Shown: in pieces, positions 33,845-45,186 of the stretch
How the letters are laid out: the number at the start of each line of letters is the position of its first letter
How positions within the stretch are numbered: the first letter of the stretch is position 1
Origin: Rhabdophis nuchalis
Taxonomy: Eukaryota > Chordata > Lepidosauria > Squamata > Natricidae
DNA length: 64,000 nt
Assembly (NCBI GenBank): GCA_039707465.1
Contig: CM077651.1
Span: 18,007,519-18,071,518 of the forward strand
Reading direction: 5' to 3'
Position numbers and translations under genes: made by a program
Notes under the pieces: generated by a model
What the model saw: the letters and a program-made list of their open reading frames with translations, nothing else
What the model was told of the DNA's origin: nothing
Databases searched by the model: none

Positions 33845-35208
33845 GGGACGCTCTTTGCTCAGTGAGATCTTCAAGCCTCCCAAAAGGAGGAGACGAATCA
33901 GCATATAGGGAAGAAGTCCAGAAGTTATCTACACAGTGCTCAGAAAACAACTTGCATCTAAACAATAGCAAAACAAAAGAGATGGTGCTGGACTTCCAGA
34001 AGCAGAGAGAGGAACCTGTCCCAGACTACTTCAAGAAGGGGCTGTGTGCAGAGGATCTCCTGTTTCAAATTTCTGGGAGTGCAACTTAGCCAAGATTTCA
34101 CCTGGAAAAATAATGTCCCAGGTGATCAGGAAGGCTCCACTTCCTTAGGGTTTTGTGGAAAAATCAGATGGAACAATGGCTGATGACTTTCTTCTACTGG
34201 ACTACAATAGAAAGTGTCCTCATCTATTGGGTTATGGTATGGTATGTTAGCTTGACAGTCATGGACAAAAAGACATGTATAGGTGATGGGCACAGCACAA
34301 AAAATCATGGGCTGCCCCCTGACTCCACTGGATGAAATCGCCAGGACGTACTGCCTCAACATAGTGAGGAAAATCCTCAAGGATGATTCACACCCTAGTA
34401 GGCACTTCTTTACTCTCCTACCATCGGGCAGGATATATAGCAGCATACGCAGCTGAACAAATAGCCTGAAAAATAGCTTTTATCCTTAGGTTGTCAGACT
34501 TCTAAATGCAATTTAACACCACAATCAGATTTAATATGATAGACTTGCAGGGTCAGCACAACATGGAACATGTTTATACTGGTGTAATATGTATGTCTAT
34601 GGTTTTCCCAGTTGCAATGTATGGCTGTGAAAGTTGGACCATAAGAAAGGCTGAACACCAAAGAATTGAAGCCTTTGAACTATGGTGCCAGAGAAGACTC
34701 CTGTGAGTCCCTTGGACTGCAAGATGATCAAATCAATCAGTCCTAGAGGAGATCAACCCTGACTGCTCTTTAGAAGGCCAGATCCTGTAAATTAAACTCA
34801 AATACTTTGGCCACCTAATGAGAAGTAAGGACCCACTGGAGAAGAGCCTCATGCTGGGAAAGATGGAGGGCAAAAGAAGAAGGGGACAACAGAGAATGAG
34901 GTGGCTGGATGGAGTCACTGAAGCAATAGACATGAAATTAAATGAACCAGAGGATGGTAGAGGACAGGAAGGCCTGGAGGAACATTATTCATGGGGTCAC
35001 AATGGGTCGGACATGACTTCGCAACTAACAACATATGTATGTGGGAATGTGTGCTAGTTATTACTTATTTGGGTCTTGGGATTTCTTTTTTCTTTTATTT
35101 ATTGAGTTATTGAGATGTAGTCTGTGTTGGGGGGGGGGGGCTGCACCAAGGAGGCTCATTCAATCTCATTGTACACATGTTGTACATTGACAATAAAGGT
35201 TTGATTTG
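33845..35208 (+). mobile_element. LINE 3' end (Rex-like, family uncertain) split by Bov-B
   Basis: Decayed reverse-transcriptase C-terminus in shifting frames: YREEVQKLSTQCSENNLHLN, SKTKEMVLDFQKQREEPVP, and later a TIESVLIYW segment. After the Bov-B insert its 3' UTR resumes at about 35043 and ends GTACATTGACAATAAAGG. A G-run lies at 35131-35141. Confidence 0.75.
34597..35032 (+). mobile_element. Bov-B (RTE) LINE 3' end with 10-bp TSD
   Basis: Encodes VAMYGCESWTIRKAEHQRIE, FELWCQRRLL and, after a frameshift, RSKDPLEKSLMLGKMEGKRR then RMRWLDGVTEAI, the standard Bov-B C-terminal order. Ends GGTCGGACATGACTTCGCAA then CTAACAAC. Flanked by ATATGTATGT at 34587-34596 and 35033-35042. Confidence 0.9.
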
Positions 35209-35309
35209 AAAATGTGTTCATAAAAGCTATGGTTTTATGGTCTTTGAAGGTAAAGTAGGGATGGAATCCATATACTCTGACTATCAGGAAATAGGTTGCT
35301 TTAAAAGCA

Positions 35310-35510
35310 GGGGCTGTTCATGAGAACCTTCAGGAACAGGTTCTGAAGATGCTTTTTCAAGAGGACTTTCTGCTTTTTCTTTGAAGACCTTTTGCTTCTC
35401 ATCCAAGAAGCTTCTTCAGCTGAAAAACTAGAAATTCCAATTGCCTCTTGAAAAAGCACCTTTGGGACAACCATGAACTTGATGACTGAGAATGTCCATA
35501 GACCTTCAGG
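35310..35510. mobile_element. Penelope-like element fragment in inverted-repeat arrangement
   Basis: GCTTTTTCAAGAGGACTTTC and its near inverse CCTCTTGAAAAAGCACC flank TTTGCTTCTCATCCAAGAAG. The same blocks appear next to the Penelope-like GIY-YIG coding region at 54.5-55.07 kb. Confidence 0.6.
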
Positions 35511-35559
35511 CACAGAGGCTCCTATAGATGGCATTTCCTCAGAGTTGGGAACCTCAGCA

Positions 35560-36090
35560 AGCTCCTTCTGCTAGACATCACCAAGGAAGCAGTTTCAGTT
35601 TGGAGATATCCACACCCTGAGACATTAGACTTCCCTTTAAGGGTGATAACCAGTAACTTGCATTACATCCAGAAGTTAACTGCAATCAGTGCAGCTCCTG
35701 CAGTAGTTTTGTTACATGGATGAACCTCAGTACATCCATCACCACTTGAGTTACTACCAGATGGTCAGGGAGCTCCAAATAGAGTAAATTGCAATATCAT
35801 CTCAGTCACAAGATAGCAAGGGGTTATTTTTGTAGCAGGGCATTCAGTTGAAACATTCCTACAGCTACTGTAAATCTGTAATGCCTTTGCTCATTAATGG
35901 TTATGAGACTACAAAGGATATACTTTTTCCCGTATCCATATCCTGCTTTTAAAAAATATATTAGCAATATGCAAGCAGGATTCCCAGTAGCATATGTTCC
36001 ATTCACTGGTGGTAAATATATACTGAACAGTATACCTAAATGTATTTCTTATAGCCTTTGGAAGAGACAATTTTATTCTTTTAAAGTACT
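35560..36090. other. No recognisable feature
   Basis: Nothing supported. Confidence 0.35.
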
Positions 36091-36094
36091 GTAG

Positions 36095-36640
36095 ATAAGA
36101 TAACAGATTAACAGAGTTGGAAAGGACCTTATAGGTCATCTAGTCCAACTCTCTGCTTAAGCAGGAGACCCCACACCATTTCTGACAAATGGCAGTCCAA
36201 TCTCTTCTTGAAAGCCTCCAGTGATGAAGCTCCCACAACTTCTGAAGGCAACTTCTGTTCCATTGGTTGATTCTTCTCACTGTCAGAAAGTTCCTCCTTA
36301 TTTCTAGGTTGAATCTCTCCTTGGTCAGTTTCCATCCATTAATCCTTGTCTGGCCATCAGGCACTTTGGAAAATAGCTTGACCCCCTCCTCTCTGTGGCA
36401 GCCTCTCAAATATTGGAACACAGCTATCATGTCTCCCCTGGTCCTTCCCTTCACTAGACTAGCCATGCCCAGTTCCTGTAACCATTCTCCATACAGTACA
36501 ATCTAGTCTCCAGCCCCCTAATCATCCTGGTTGCTCTTCTCAGCACTTTTTCTAGAGTCTCAACATCTTTTTTATAGTGTGGTGACCAAAACTAGATGCA
36601 GTACTCCAGGTGCGGTCTTACTAGAGCTTAAATTAAATTA
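36095..36640 (-). mobile_element. CR1 LINE 3' end
   Basis: Minus-strand, starting AGATAACAGATTAACAGAGTTGG; a 108-codon piece (36140-36466) keeps [20 protein letters not shown]. Extends further 5' than most copies (to GCGGTCTTACTAGAGC). Confidence 0.92.
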
Positions 36641-36753
36641 GACATAGATTAAACATCTAAAATACCTGTTGAATGCAGACTACATTAAATATACAGTTGC
36701 CATCAAAACTATCAATTAAACCCTACTTTGTGCATGTTGTCCTGGATGTAGAT

Positions 36754-36883
36754 CATGGGTGTCAAACTCACCACATCATGTTGCTCTCACATGACACTTC
36801 ATGACATTTTCCCATTCACGGAGCTGAACTGGGCATGGCCTGCATGTGTAGTTGGCCCGTGGGCTGCCAGTTTGACACCCCTG
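36754..36883. mobile_element. hAT-like element, 130 bp
   Basis: Starts CATGGGTGTCAAACTC, ends CAGTTTGACACCCCTG. TSDs ATGTAGAT (36746-36753) and ATTTAGAT (36884-36891), one mismatch. Same family as 47768-47897. Confidence 0.88.
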
Positions 36884-37029
36884 ATTTAGATCCCAGGTGT
36901 TATATACAGGGCACTACAACCTAGGGGATGGCTCCTCAGAAATTACAATGTAATGGATAATTGACAAGAAGTTAAAATCTGGCCATTTCTAACAATTTTT
37001 CTAAACTGCAAAAGATCTTAGCAAAGGAT

Positions 37030-37233
37030 CAAAGGTGGTATTCTGCCAGTTCAGACTGGTTTGACTGACCGGTAGGGGAAATCACAAGTGGCCCTGCACA
37101 CCCACCCCGGCTCTCTGGCATCCCATTAGGCACTTTATTTAGCCAAAGCACATGCGTGGAAGGCTGAGTGCATGTGCAGATGGGGCCCTCACTGTCGGGA
37201 ACCGGTAGGGAAGGTTAGCGAAAACCACCTCTG
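37030..37233. mobile_element. hAT-like element, 204 bp
   Basis: Starts CAAAGGTGGTATTCTGCC, ends AAAACCACCTCTG. TSDs CAAAGGAT (37022-37029) and CAAGGGAT (37234-37241), one mismatch. Confidence 0.8.
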
Positions 37234-37241
37234 CAAGGGAT

Positions 37242-38390
37242 GTATGTTGAAAGGAAATATTATATATTATTACTTATATTTATTTACTAGTTTTAATTAA
37301 AATATATTTTTTATCTTTTAAAATATATTATCATACTGTAAAGAACCCACCAGAGAAACTGCTGTTCCATTGCCATCTTAACTTTCCCAAATATACGGTC
37401 CTTTCCTATAGTTGAATGATGCTTGTTTTTAAGTATATGTGTTTCACATGAGGTCAGAGGAAGCAAATTCAATTTATTCTTGTAATCACAAAGGTGTTGA
37501 TATAAGGTAAGTGGTTTTAAATGCAGAACTGTTCATACTTGTATTTCATTTCAAAAAAGAGCTGGCCCAGTCCTGACTGATATGATAAATCAAAACAATC
37601 ACACAGAACTATTTTTTTTAAACAAGGAACAGTATGGAAAGAGGAAAAACAGACTGTATGCTTTAAAACTAAAATAACACAGCTGGCTATTTATCCTCTT
37701 AAACAGTCCACTTTGCATTTCTTCTGTCTCTATTTTTTTTTTAAACCTCCATGTTTGTTTTAAATGTCTGTAAGCTGTTTTTAAAAGTGATAGAGTCCTC
37801 AGGGCAGTTTACCAATATCTTTAAAATATGTGAACATTTTAAGGTAAAACAGTAGCTTCAAAGACAAAGCAGCCTGTTTCTCTGTTGTGTGATTAAAACA
37901 CGCACACAGAAATTATTCATATATTCCTGCCGATTTCACTGAATACATGCATTCCTCCTCACACTTGCATTTCTGGAAAACAAATTCCCCTGACATCAGA
38001 CCTTTCTATGTATCTCATACTAATTAATAAATACATTACCGTGGGTACTTCTGTTCAATATGCTTCTTGTTTCTGCTTGCTTTGATTTTTGCCTTACGAA
38101 CTATGGGGGAAAAAAGATGATCTTCAATTTCAGATCTTAAGCAGGCATGAAAAAAATGACGGGATGTCCTGTTCAAATGTGAGCCAAACAGATTCCTTCC
38201 CCATTGGTACTCCAGGTATAAAACAAATTTCCTCAATTGGCGGCTCCTGGACATGATGATTTTCATCTGGTTGGGGGATGATCTAAGACCATCAAAGACA
38301 AGAAGTTGTGGAAATCTACATTGACATTTCCTTGTGCTAGACCTTAGACCTCGCCTCTATACCTTAGGCTTCTGCGCCATATAAGTAGCT
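37242..38390. other. Single-copy-looking DNA
   Basis: No repeat recognised. A minus-strand 76-codon frame at 38036-38266 is discussed as a weak exon candidate but is not called. Confidence 0.4.
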
Positions 38391-38392
38391 AT

Positions 38393-38735
38393 TAGGTAAA
38401 GGTTTCCCTGCACGTGCATGCTAGTCATTACCAACTCTAGGGGGCGGTGCTCATCTCCGTTTCTAAGCCAAAGAGCCAGCATTGTCCAAAGACGTCTCAG
38501 TGGTCATGTGGCCAGCATGACTCAACACCAAAGGCACACAGAGTGCTGTTACTTTCCCACCAAAGGGATCCCTATTTTTCTACTTGCATTTTTTACATGC
38601 TTTCAAACTGCTAGGTTGGCAGAAGCTGGGACAAGTAACGAAAGCTCACTCCGTTACGCAGTGCTAGGGATTCGAACTGCTGAACTGCCGACCTTTCTGA
38701 TCGACAAACTCAGTGTCTTAGCTACTGAGCACTTC
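38393..38735 (-). mobile_element. Sauria-type SINE
   Basis: Minus-strand copy. TAGGTAAAGGTTTCCCTGCA tail end, GGGGGCGGTGCTCATCTCCG body, box B complement GGATTCGAACTG and box A complement region TAGCTACTGAGCAC at the head. Confidence 0.9.
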
Positions 38736-40364
38736 TACCAAAACTATAACTCTTCCTTTCGGGATATGGATATATTAGAACAGACATATAGAGCTATTCT
38801 GGTTACAGTTGCGTGTTTATCCTAACAGCTAATTTGGCTTTCCGCCTTGGCTTTACAGGGAAAAATACAAAGATTTTATTGTTAATTGTTTGATTTCCCT
38901 CAAGGGGAATGATGTGTTAGAAACTTGTTATGGCTCAAAAACAGTTTTTTTTTGTTTTGTTTTTTTACTGAAATCGTTTCCCTCTTCCTTCATTTCATTC
39001 TATGCCTTTATTCCCTCTCTTCTCCTATTTCATTATATGAAAATCATATTATTGTGTGCTTTCTTCTACTTTCTCTCTTCTTGGCAATCTGACTAGATGG
39101 CACACAGAATAGTAAATTGGAAATATGAAGAGAGTGAAAAGTCACTGCCACACAAAGTGCGTATTTTATATCCGTTGTAGACCTTCTGTAATGGCTTTAC
39201 AGAATGGTTGCAAAGCCAGCTCATAACACATTAGCTGTTTCTATCCCAGGCTGTGTTTGTACAATTTCTGCAGCCTCCCACTTCAAAGCCTAAATGAATT
39301 CTTTGTTAGCAGAATACAAAGTCAGACAAATCATTTCATTAGCTGGCCCTTCCGTTGATGTGTCACTGTCTTTCTGAATGTGGGCTCTTAATTATGGCCT
39401 TGCTTTTTTGGAGCCAGGAAATGTTGGGGCTTCACTCATTTGGACAGCTAATAGTGGACTAAAAGTGGAGACCATTCATAATCTTTTACTTTGAAAACCT
39501 TTCACATAGCACAGGCCTTAATGTCACGCAAATTCTCCCCGGCTTTGAAATTTAATAATGTTTTTGGCTTTCCATGAAAGACACAATAAAAATCGCAGTC
39601 ACAGACATTCAACGAGTCATAGTCACCCAACATTTGGAAAATATTCAACATGTTATCATTCTATAATGGATTTTAAAGCAGCTGCATTTTTTTGGAAATG
39701 CTATGGAAAACTGACATCTATATATACAGTGCAACATCTGCATCTATATGACCTCTGTGTAATTGCTATGGATATTTAGAATGTACATTGGAGTCTACAT
39801 ACATTTGTGAGTCATTGAATTTATTAAGTTGACTTGTCTGTTCTATTATTTTAGAAAAGCTGAATTTGTAAATAGATGTAATTCAAAATGTTTGAAATGC
39901 CTAAATGAAGTAAATAGAATGCAATGGGATTTTCATCCATTGGGTTTTAATTTGCTGTTTTTAAATTTTGAACTTTGGCATTCGTATCTTTTAGTAATCT
40001 TGTCAAATAAATATCTGATATGCAAAAGCTTTCATTATACTTTGTAAGCCCTTGTTACAGTGGATTTAAATGGATTTGGGGTTATTTTTCCTAATGGTCA
40101 ACATTTGAACTGTTTATATAATGAACCAAAAATTATGTCTGTTTAAGAAATATAAATTCCAGTAACCTTCATTAACATATAAAGAAATCCTTGAGTCCAG
40201 TTCCACACTCAAATAATGCATTTGTGCAATTTTTTTGGCAACTCTTCAGAAGTGATTTGCCACTATCCTCATTCCACCCCCCCCCCAACCTAAGCAAGCC
40301 TGTAACCCAGAAATTCTCACACACACTCTTCATCTAAGTGCAGACACAGCCAATCCTGCTTAAT
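38736..40364. other. Single-copy-looking DNA with a possible conserved non-coding block
   Basis: No repeat recognised. The part at about 39160-39560 is of balanced composition and contains homeodomain-type TTAATTATGG and TCTCATTTCATTAGC-like sites. This is discussed as a finding only. Confidence 0.3.
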
Positions 40365-40372
40365 AGCTAAGG

Positions 40373-40507
40373 CAGGGGTGTCCAAACTTGGGAACTTTAA
40401 GACTTGTGGACTTCAACTCCCAGAATTCCCCAGCCAGCGAATGCTGGCTGGGGAATTCTGGGAGTTGAAGTCCACAAGTCTTAAATTCCCAAGTTTGGAC
40501 ATCCCTG
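40373..40507. mobile_element. 135-bp palindromic hAT-like element, perfect 8-bp TSD
   Basis: Starts CAGGGGTGTCCAAACTTGG, ends CCAAGTTTGGACATCCCTG; the arms are near-perfect inverse repeats. AGCTAAGG octamers at 40365-40372 and 40508-40515 are identical. The right octamer also serves as left flank of the next element. Confidence 0.95.
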
Positions 40508-40515
40508 AGCTAAGG

Positions 40516-40649
40516 CATGAGCATCAAACTTGCCATGTCACATTGCTGTCACGTGATGTTTCACAATGTTTTTCCCATACATGGAGGTGGGGTGGGTGTG
40601 GCCTATGCATGATACATCCAGCCCATGGACCACCAGCTTGATACCCCTG
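40516..40649. mobile_element. hAT-like element, 134 bp, sharing a TSD with its neighbour
   Basis: Starts CATGAGCATCAAACTTGCC, ends CCAGCTTGATACCCCTG. Left octamer AGCTAAGG (40508-40515), right AGCTAAGA (40650-40657). Relative of the 130-bp family at 36754 and 47768. Confidence 0.88.
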
Positions 40650-40664
40650 AGCTAAGATAAGGTA

Positions 40665-40935
40665 GAAAGAATAATAGAAAAACAGAGTGGGAAGGGACCT
40701 TGAAAGGTCTTCTAGTCTAACCCCCTGCTGAAGCATTCCAGGCAAATAACTGTCCAGTCTCTTCTTAAAAGTCTCCAGTGATGGAACACCCACAACCCAT
40801 GATGGCAAGCCGTTCCTCTGATTAATTGTTCTCACTGTTAGGACATTTATCCTTAGTTCTAGGTTGTTTCTCTACTTCATTAGTTTCCATCCACTGCTTC
40901 TTGCCCTGCCTTCTGGTGCTTTGGAAAATAAAAAG
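40665..40935 (-). mobile_element. CR1 LINE 3' end
   Basis: Minus strand: CAGAGTGGGAAGGGACCTTG tail, then C-terminal complement ending at GGTGCTTTGGAAAATA. Confidence 0.88.
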
Positions 40936-41725
40936 ACATTGTCATAGGTGTCTATTATCTTCTACCTACTATTTACTATTTACTACCATTTATTGGTAGG
41001 TACCATTATACTGTGAATTTCACAGCATTAACAAACAATATGTTTTGGCTGATTTTGTTATTTACAATATCACCTTATTAACACCCTCAATGTCATCCTT
41101 AAAACAAAACAAAATGTGGTCTAGAAGATAAAGCCCTCACAATGTCCAATATGGTAGGCAAGCTGCAACCCCAGAACAGGACATAAATCTCCAATGTGAC
41201 TGATGAAAATCTGCAGTTGGTTTCACAGTGTGAAGTAGAAGGAAAGCAGGCATGTGGGCAGGAAAGTACTTTCCACTTTTCAGAATATAAAACCCCAGTG
41301 TTTCTCTGCTTGTGACATGGGCTGCTGGTTTTGTATCATTACTTCACTCAGAGTGAGAACATTTTCCCGAGCTGAATGTGTGCTTTGCAGCCATCAAAAA
41401 GTTATACAGCCTCTGGATTATAACAGTGAAAGAATCCATGCCCCAACCGTCATCAGTCTGCTTCCTTTCCATATCAGCAGAAACTCTTGATGGAGAACAG
41501 GGCAAAATAAGAATATTAGAGCCGAGAGAGTGATGAGGACACTGATATTTCATGCCAGGTTTCCTTTTCATACAGATTTTTACATGGCTAAGAAGGGGCC
41601 TTTAATTTTAAAGGGCAGGCGGCTGTTTTTGCTGTGCCTTATCTGTGTTTAATGTGCATGCAGATTTAATTTTATGGGCATAACAATTGCAAGATTTTAA
41701 AAATGGTAGTCCAATTTTTTTTTTA
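40936..41725. other. No recognisable feature
   Basis: No supported gene or repeat. Confidence 0.35.
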
Positions 41726-42202
41726 TTGTACTATTTTTTATTGGACTATTGTAACTCTCTCTACATGGGGCTCCCCTTGAGGTGCACCCGAAGACTTCAG
41801 CTTGTCCAGAATGCAGCCGCGCGAGCAATAATGGGGACCGCAAGGTACACCCATATAACACCTCTCTTGCGCGAGCTGCACTGGCTGCCTGTCGTCTTTC
41901 GGGTGCGCTTCAAGGTGCTAGTTATCATCTTCAAAGCGCTCCATGGCTCGGGACCTAGCTATCTGCAGGATCGGATCCTGCCCCATACATCCTCACGGCC
42001 GATTCGCTCCCACAGAGAGGGACTTCTCCGGGTGCCGTCCACTAGACTTTGTCAGCGGGCGATGCCCAGGGGAAGGGCCTTCTCTGTGGCGGGCCCAGCC
42101 CTCTGGAACGACCTTCCCCCCGACATTAGAACAACCACGGACCTTCGCTCCTTCCGTCAGAAATTAAAAACACACTTTTTCCATTTGGCCGGCCTAGGTT
42201 AG
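41687..42202 (+). pseudogene. L2-like ORF2 C-terminal region, 171 codons open
   Basis: In frame from LDYCNSLYMGLPLRCTRRLQ through [20 protein letters not shown] and RGRAFSVAGPALWNDLPPDI to FFHLAGLG and the native stop. The first about 20 residues are flanking sequence. No RT core remains. Confidence 0.85.
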
Positions 42203-42415
42203 TCTCTACCTTTAGGGTTTGGGATTATTAGTTTTAATTAATGGGAATTTTAGTGCAGGGACAATTGAATTGAGTTTAATTTGGTTTTTAACTTAGTGTA
42301 TTTATTGTATATGTATTTTATGCGTTTTAATTTTTTCCCTGTACACCGCTCCGAGTCCCCGTCGGGAGAGGAGGTGGTTTATAAAAATAAAATTATTATT
42401 ATTATTAATTATTAT
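41730..42415 (+). mobile_element. L2-like LINE 3' end (copy D)
   Basis: Plus-strand copy close to copy E in sequence, with GACTATTGTAACTCTCTCTA at its 5' breakpoint, the 3' UTR to GTACACCGCTCCGAGTCCCC, and an ATT-repeat tail (42388-42413). Confidence 0.93.
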
Positions 42416-42792
42416 TTAACCTGCTTTGGTAGCTATTCATCTCGACACTACCAGGAAATAAGAAACGTCTAATGCAGTGTTTACATGGCTTTTATAGGCT
42501 CAATACTGGTATATTCTGGGTTTCTGTTCTTTGTGAAAAATCCAGACTTTATTTCAATATTAAATAAGTAACCTAATTCAATATGATGTATATCATGGCT
42601 TGCACATTTTGTAGAATTAGAGGATAAAAATAAAAATAAGTAAGTTGTTTTTCAAATAAAAGCTAACTAACTAAACTTTGGTTAGTTTTTAGTTGAAATC
42701 TGCATGCACATTAAATATGGATAAGGTGAAGCTAACATTGCACTGTGCTCTTTAAAGTTAAACTTCTTAGCCATGTAAAAATTCGTATGAAA

Positions 42793-42870
42793 AGGAAACC
42801 AGTATAGTGTAGTGATTAAGATATTGAACTGCTGAGGGGGATCCCAGTCCAAGTTCATCCTTAGGCTTGG
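42793..42870 (+). mobile_element. tRNA-derived SINE head (decayed)
   Basis: GAAACCAGTATAGTGTAGTG then ATTAAGATATTGAACTGC resembles the head at 29925. Confidence 0.45.
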
Positions 42871-42924
42871 AAGCCCATTAGATGTCTTCAAACTCTGACA
42901 TTCTCAGGCCAGCCCACCTCAATA

Positions 42925-43163
42925 TAGTTATAGCAATAGCAATAACACTTAGACTTATATACCACTTCACAATGCTTTATAGTCTTCACTTTAAGTGGTT
43001 AACAGAGTCCGCATATTGCCATCAACAATCTGGATCCTCATTTTACCAACCTCGGAAGGATCGAAGGCTGAGTCAACCTTGAGCTGAAAATTGAAATGCC
43101 AAACTAGTGGCGATTGGCAGTCAGTAGAATTAGCCTGCAATACTGCATTCTAACCACTTGCTG
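42925..43163 (-). mobile_element. tRNA-derived SINE with GCTATT tail (copy 1)
   Basis: Minus strand: tail AGCAATAGCAATAACACTTA, body CCTCATTTTACCAACCTCGG then AAGGATCGAAGGCTGAGTCA, head CTGCATTCTAACCACTTG. Matches 46316-46550 and 49236-49482. Confidence 0.82.
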
Positions 43164-44170
43164 GATATAATCAAATAGAAAGTTATGATTCTAATGGACC
43201 AATTACAATCTATTCCGCCAGCAAATCTTTCACTCTTACATGGAATTTTAATATCTTCATAAAAAAAGGCAAAATACATTCATGACTTTTAACAGTATCT
43301 TAAAACCATCATGATAAATTTAATAAGTGATTGTGCTTTAAAACTTAGAAAAATGTTCACACAATATCTTTCAGCAGTTGTCCACTTTTGATTTTGAAAA
43401 TCTATTTTACCCACATATTGGACTGGTGCAAACAACAAGGGAATATCTAAGGAAAACTGACAATAGTGTGGATGCTTGAAAGTTCAAACGTTTGCTAAAT
43501 TTTGTTAAATGTATGGCCAATTTAAGACTGACTTTGTCAAACATCAATCATTTTTAAAATCAAAGTAGCTCTTGATCTAATCTCTAGTATCTTTTGGCCA
43601 CTTTAAGCATCAGGGTTGATGTTCTTTAAGCCTGCTGTGATGGGATTGAGTTACACCAACCATTCCAAATCATGTTATGGAGTAACATCTCATTAATCTC
43701 CATTTTTAGACCGTATTTGTCCCCAGAGGTTGTTTAAGCAATGTGGTCTTTCTGGTTTGACCATAAGTGCAATTATTTTCCACCTAACTGTGCTTTGAGA
43801 AAGGGTGAACAGCAGGCTCACACATTTGACATGCTCTATTATGCCTTTCAAGCATTAAGGACAAGCTGTGCATTTTGCTCTGCTTGCCTGTTCACAAGTC
43901 CATCCATTTCGGTTTCATGCCTTCAAAGTTAAGACCATTAGGCTTTGTGGGAATCTGATAAAGCAGAGCAGTGCAATTCGTGACCTATCTAGTCATATAG
44001 AACCCAAAGCATGTTAGGGCCTATCAGATGCTTTGACATAATTTCTCTAATTTTGTATTTGCACATTAGGATAAAAAGAGGGAAAGGGAAATTTGTGGTA
44101 GGTCTGCAATACATCATAATGAAATAGCATTGGACTTGTGAGTCAGTTCTGAGAAATAATCTGGTGAACT
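43164..44170. other. No recognisable feature
   Basis: AT-rich, no supported gene. Confidence 0.35.
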
Positions 44171-44175
44171 ATTTC

Positions 44176-44255
44176 CCAGAGAGAGAGGGAGGGAGGGAGG
44201 GAGAAAGAAGAGGAGGAGGAGGAAGAGAGAGAGAGACAGAGAGACAGAGAGAGAC

Positions 44256-44299
<44 letters not shown>

Positions 44300-44300
44300 T
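44176..44300. repeat. (GA)n/(GAGG)n/(GACA)n microsatellite
   Basis: Purine-rich array immediately left of a hAT-like fragment. Confidence 0.96.
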
Positions 44301-44318
44301 CTTTTTGGGGGGGTGTCC

Positions 44319-44592
44319 AAAGGTGGTGACCAGCAGGTTCTGACCACTTCTGGAGAACTGGTAGCAGAAATTTTGAGTGTTCTCAGAACCAGTAAATACC
44401 ACCTCTGACTTGCCCGACCCCCATCTATTCTCTGCCTCCCATGTCCCAGCTGATTGAGAGAGAATGGGGATTTTGCAGTAACCTTCCCCTAGAATGGGGA
44501 GGGAGTTGAGATTTTACAGTATCCTTCCCCTGCCACATCCACAAAGCCATGCCCAGAGAACTGGTAGTAAAAAATTTTTGAATCCCACCACC
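44319..44592. mobile_element. hAT-like repeat (GAACTGGTAGCAG family)
   Basis: Starts near CAAAGGTGGTGACCAGC, ends AATCCCACCACCG. GGAGAACTGGTAGCAGAAAT and CCACAAAGCCATGCCC blocks match 23498. The flanking duplication is unclear. Confidence 0.65.
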
Positions 44593-44599
44593 GGGGGTA

Positions 44600-45110
44600 T
44601 TCCAAACTTTTTCAAAGGAATGGAAATTACAAACATTCATAGATTATTAATAATATAATTACGGAAGTAACCAGGACTATTTCCAGCAACACCCATACTC
44701 AAATGAGGGGAGGTGCTTTTGTCAGTGTTCTGGATGTTCTAGCTTTTCCTTCCTGATGAATTTGATACCAGGTATTGTATGCGTGCAATTGTCCATATGA
44801 GTTTGTTGACAGTAATGTTTCAGCTACTACTGCACTATCACCCCTAATAACGCCTTTGGGACAGACTCTTCAAGTTCAATTCCAATAAGTGTAGCATCAT
44901 CCAAGTTATGTATTCCGACTCTAGATTCTATATACCCAAAATGACTCAGAGGTCAACCCAAAAACTCCCTTAAATTCTGCACAAATCCAAAACATACTAC
45001 AGGTGTACACAGCAATAGGCTTTTGCTTCCAGTTCCTAAAACACAATCTTATTTCTGTGAACTTATAGAAGGATAACTGGATACTTTTAAGTATCATCTT
45101 ATCCCCCCTC
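44600..45110. other. No recognisable feature
   Basis: Nothing supported. Confidence 0.35.
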
Positions 45111-45116
45111 TCTCCC

Positions 45117-45168
<52 letters not shown>

Positions 45169-45186
45169 TTATCACTTATCTATCTA
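45117..45186. repeat. (ATCT)n microsatellite
   Basis: About 13 ATCT units with an ATTT interruption. Confidence 0.96.

Noticed and set aside
44114..44402. Minus-strand Ser/Leu/Pro-rich frames
   Set aside because: Translated GA/TC microsatellite plus part of a hAT-like repeat.
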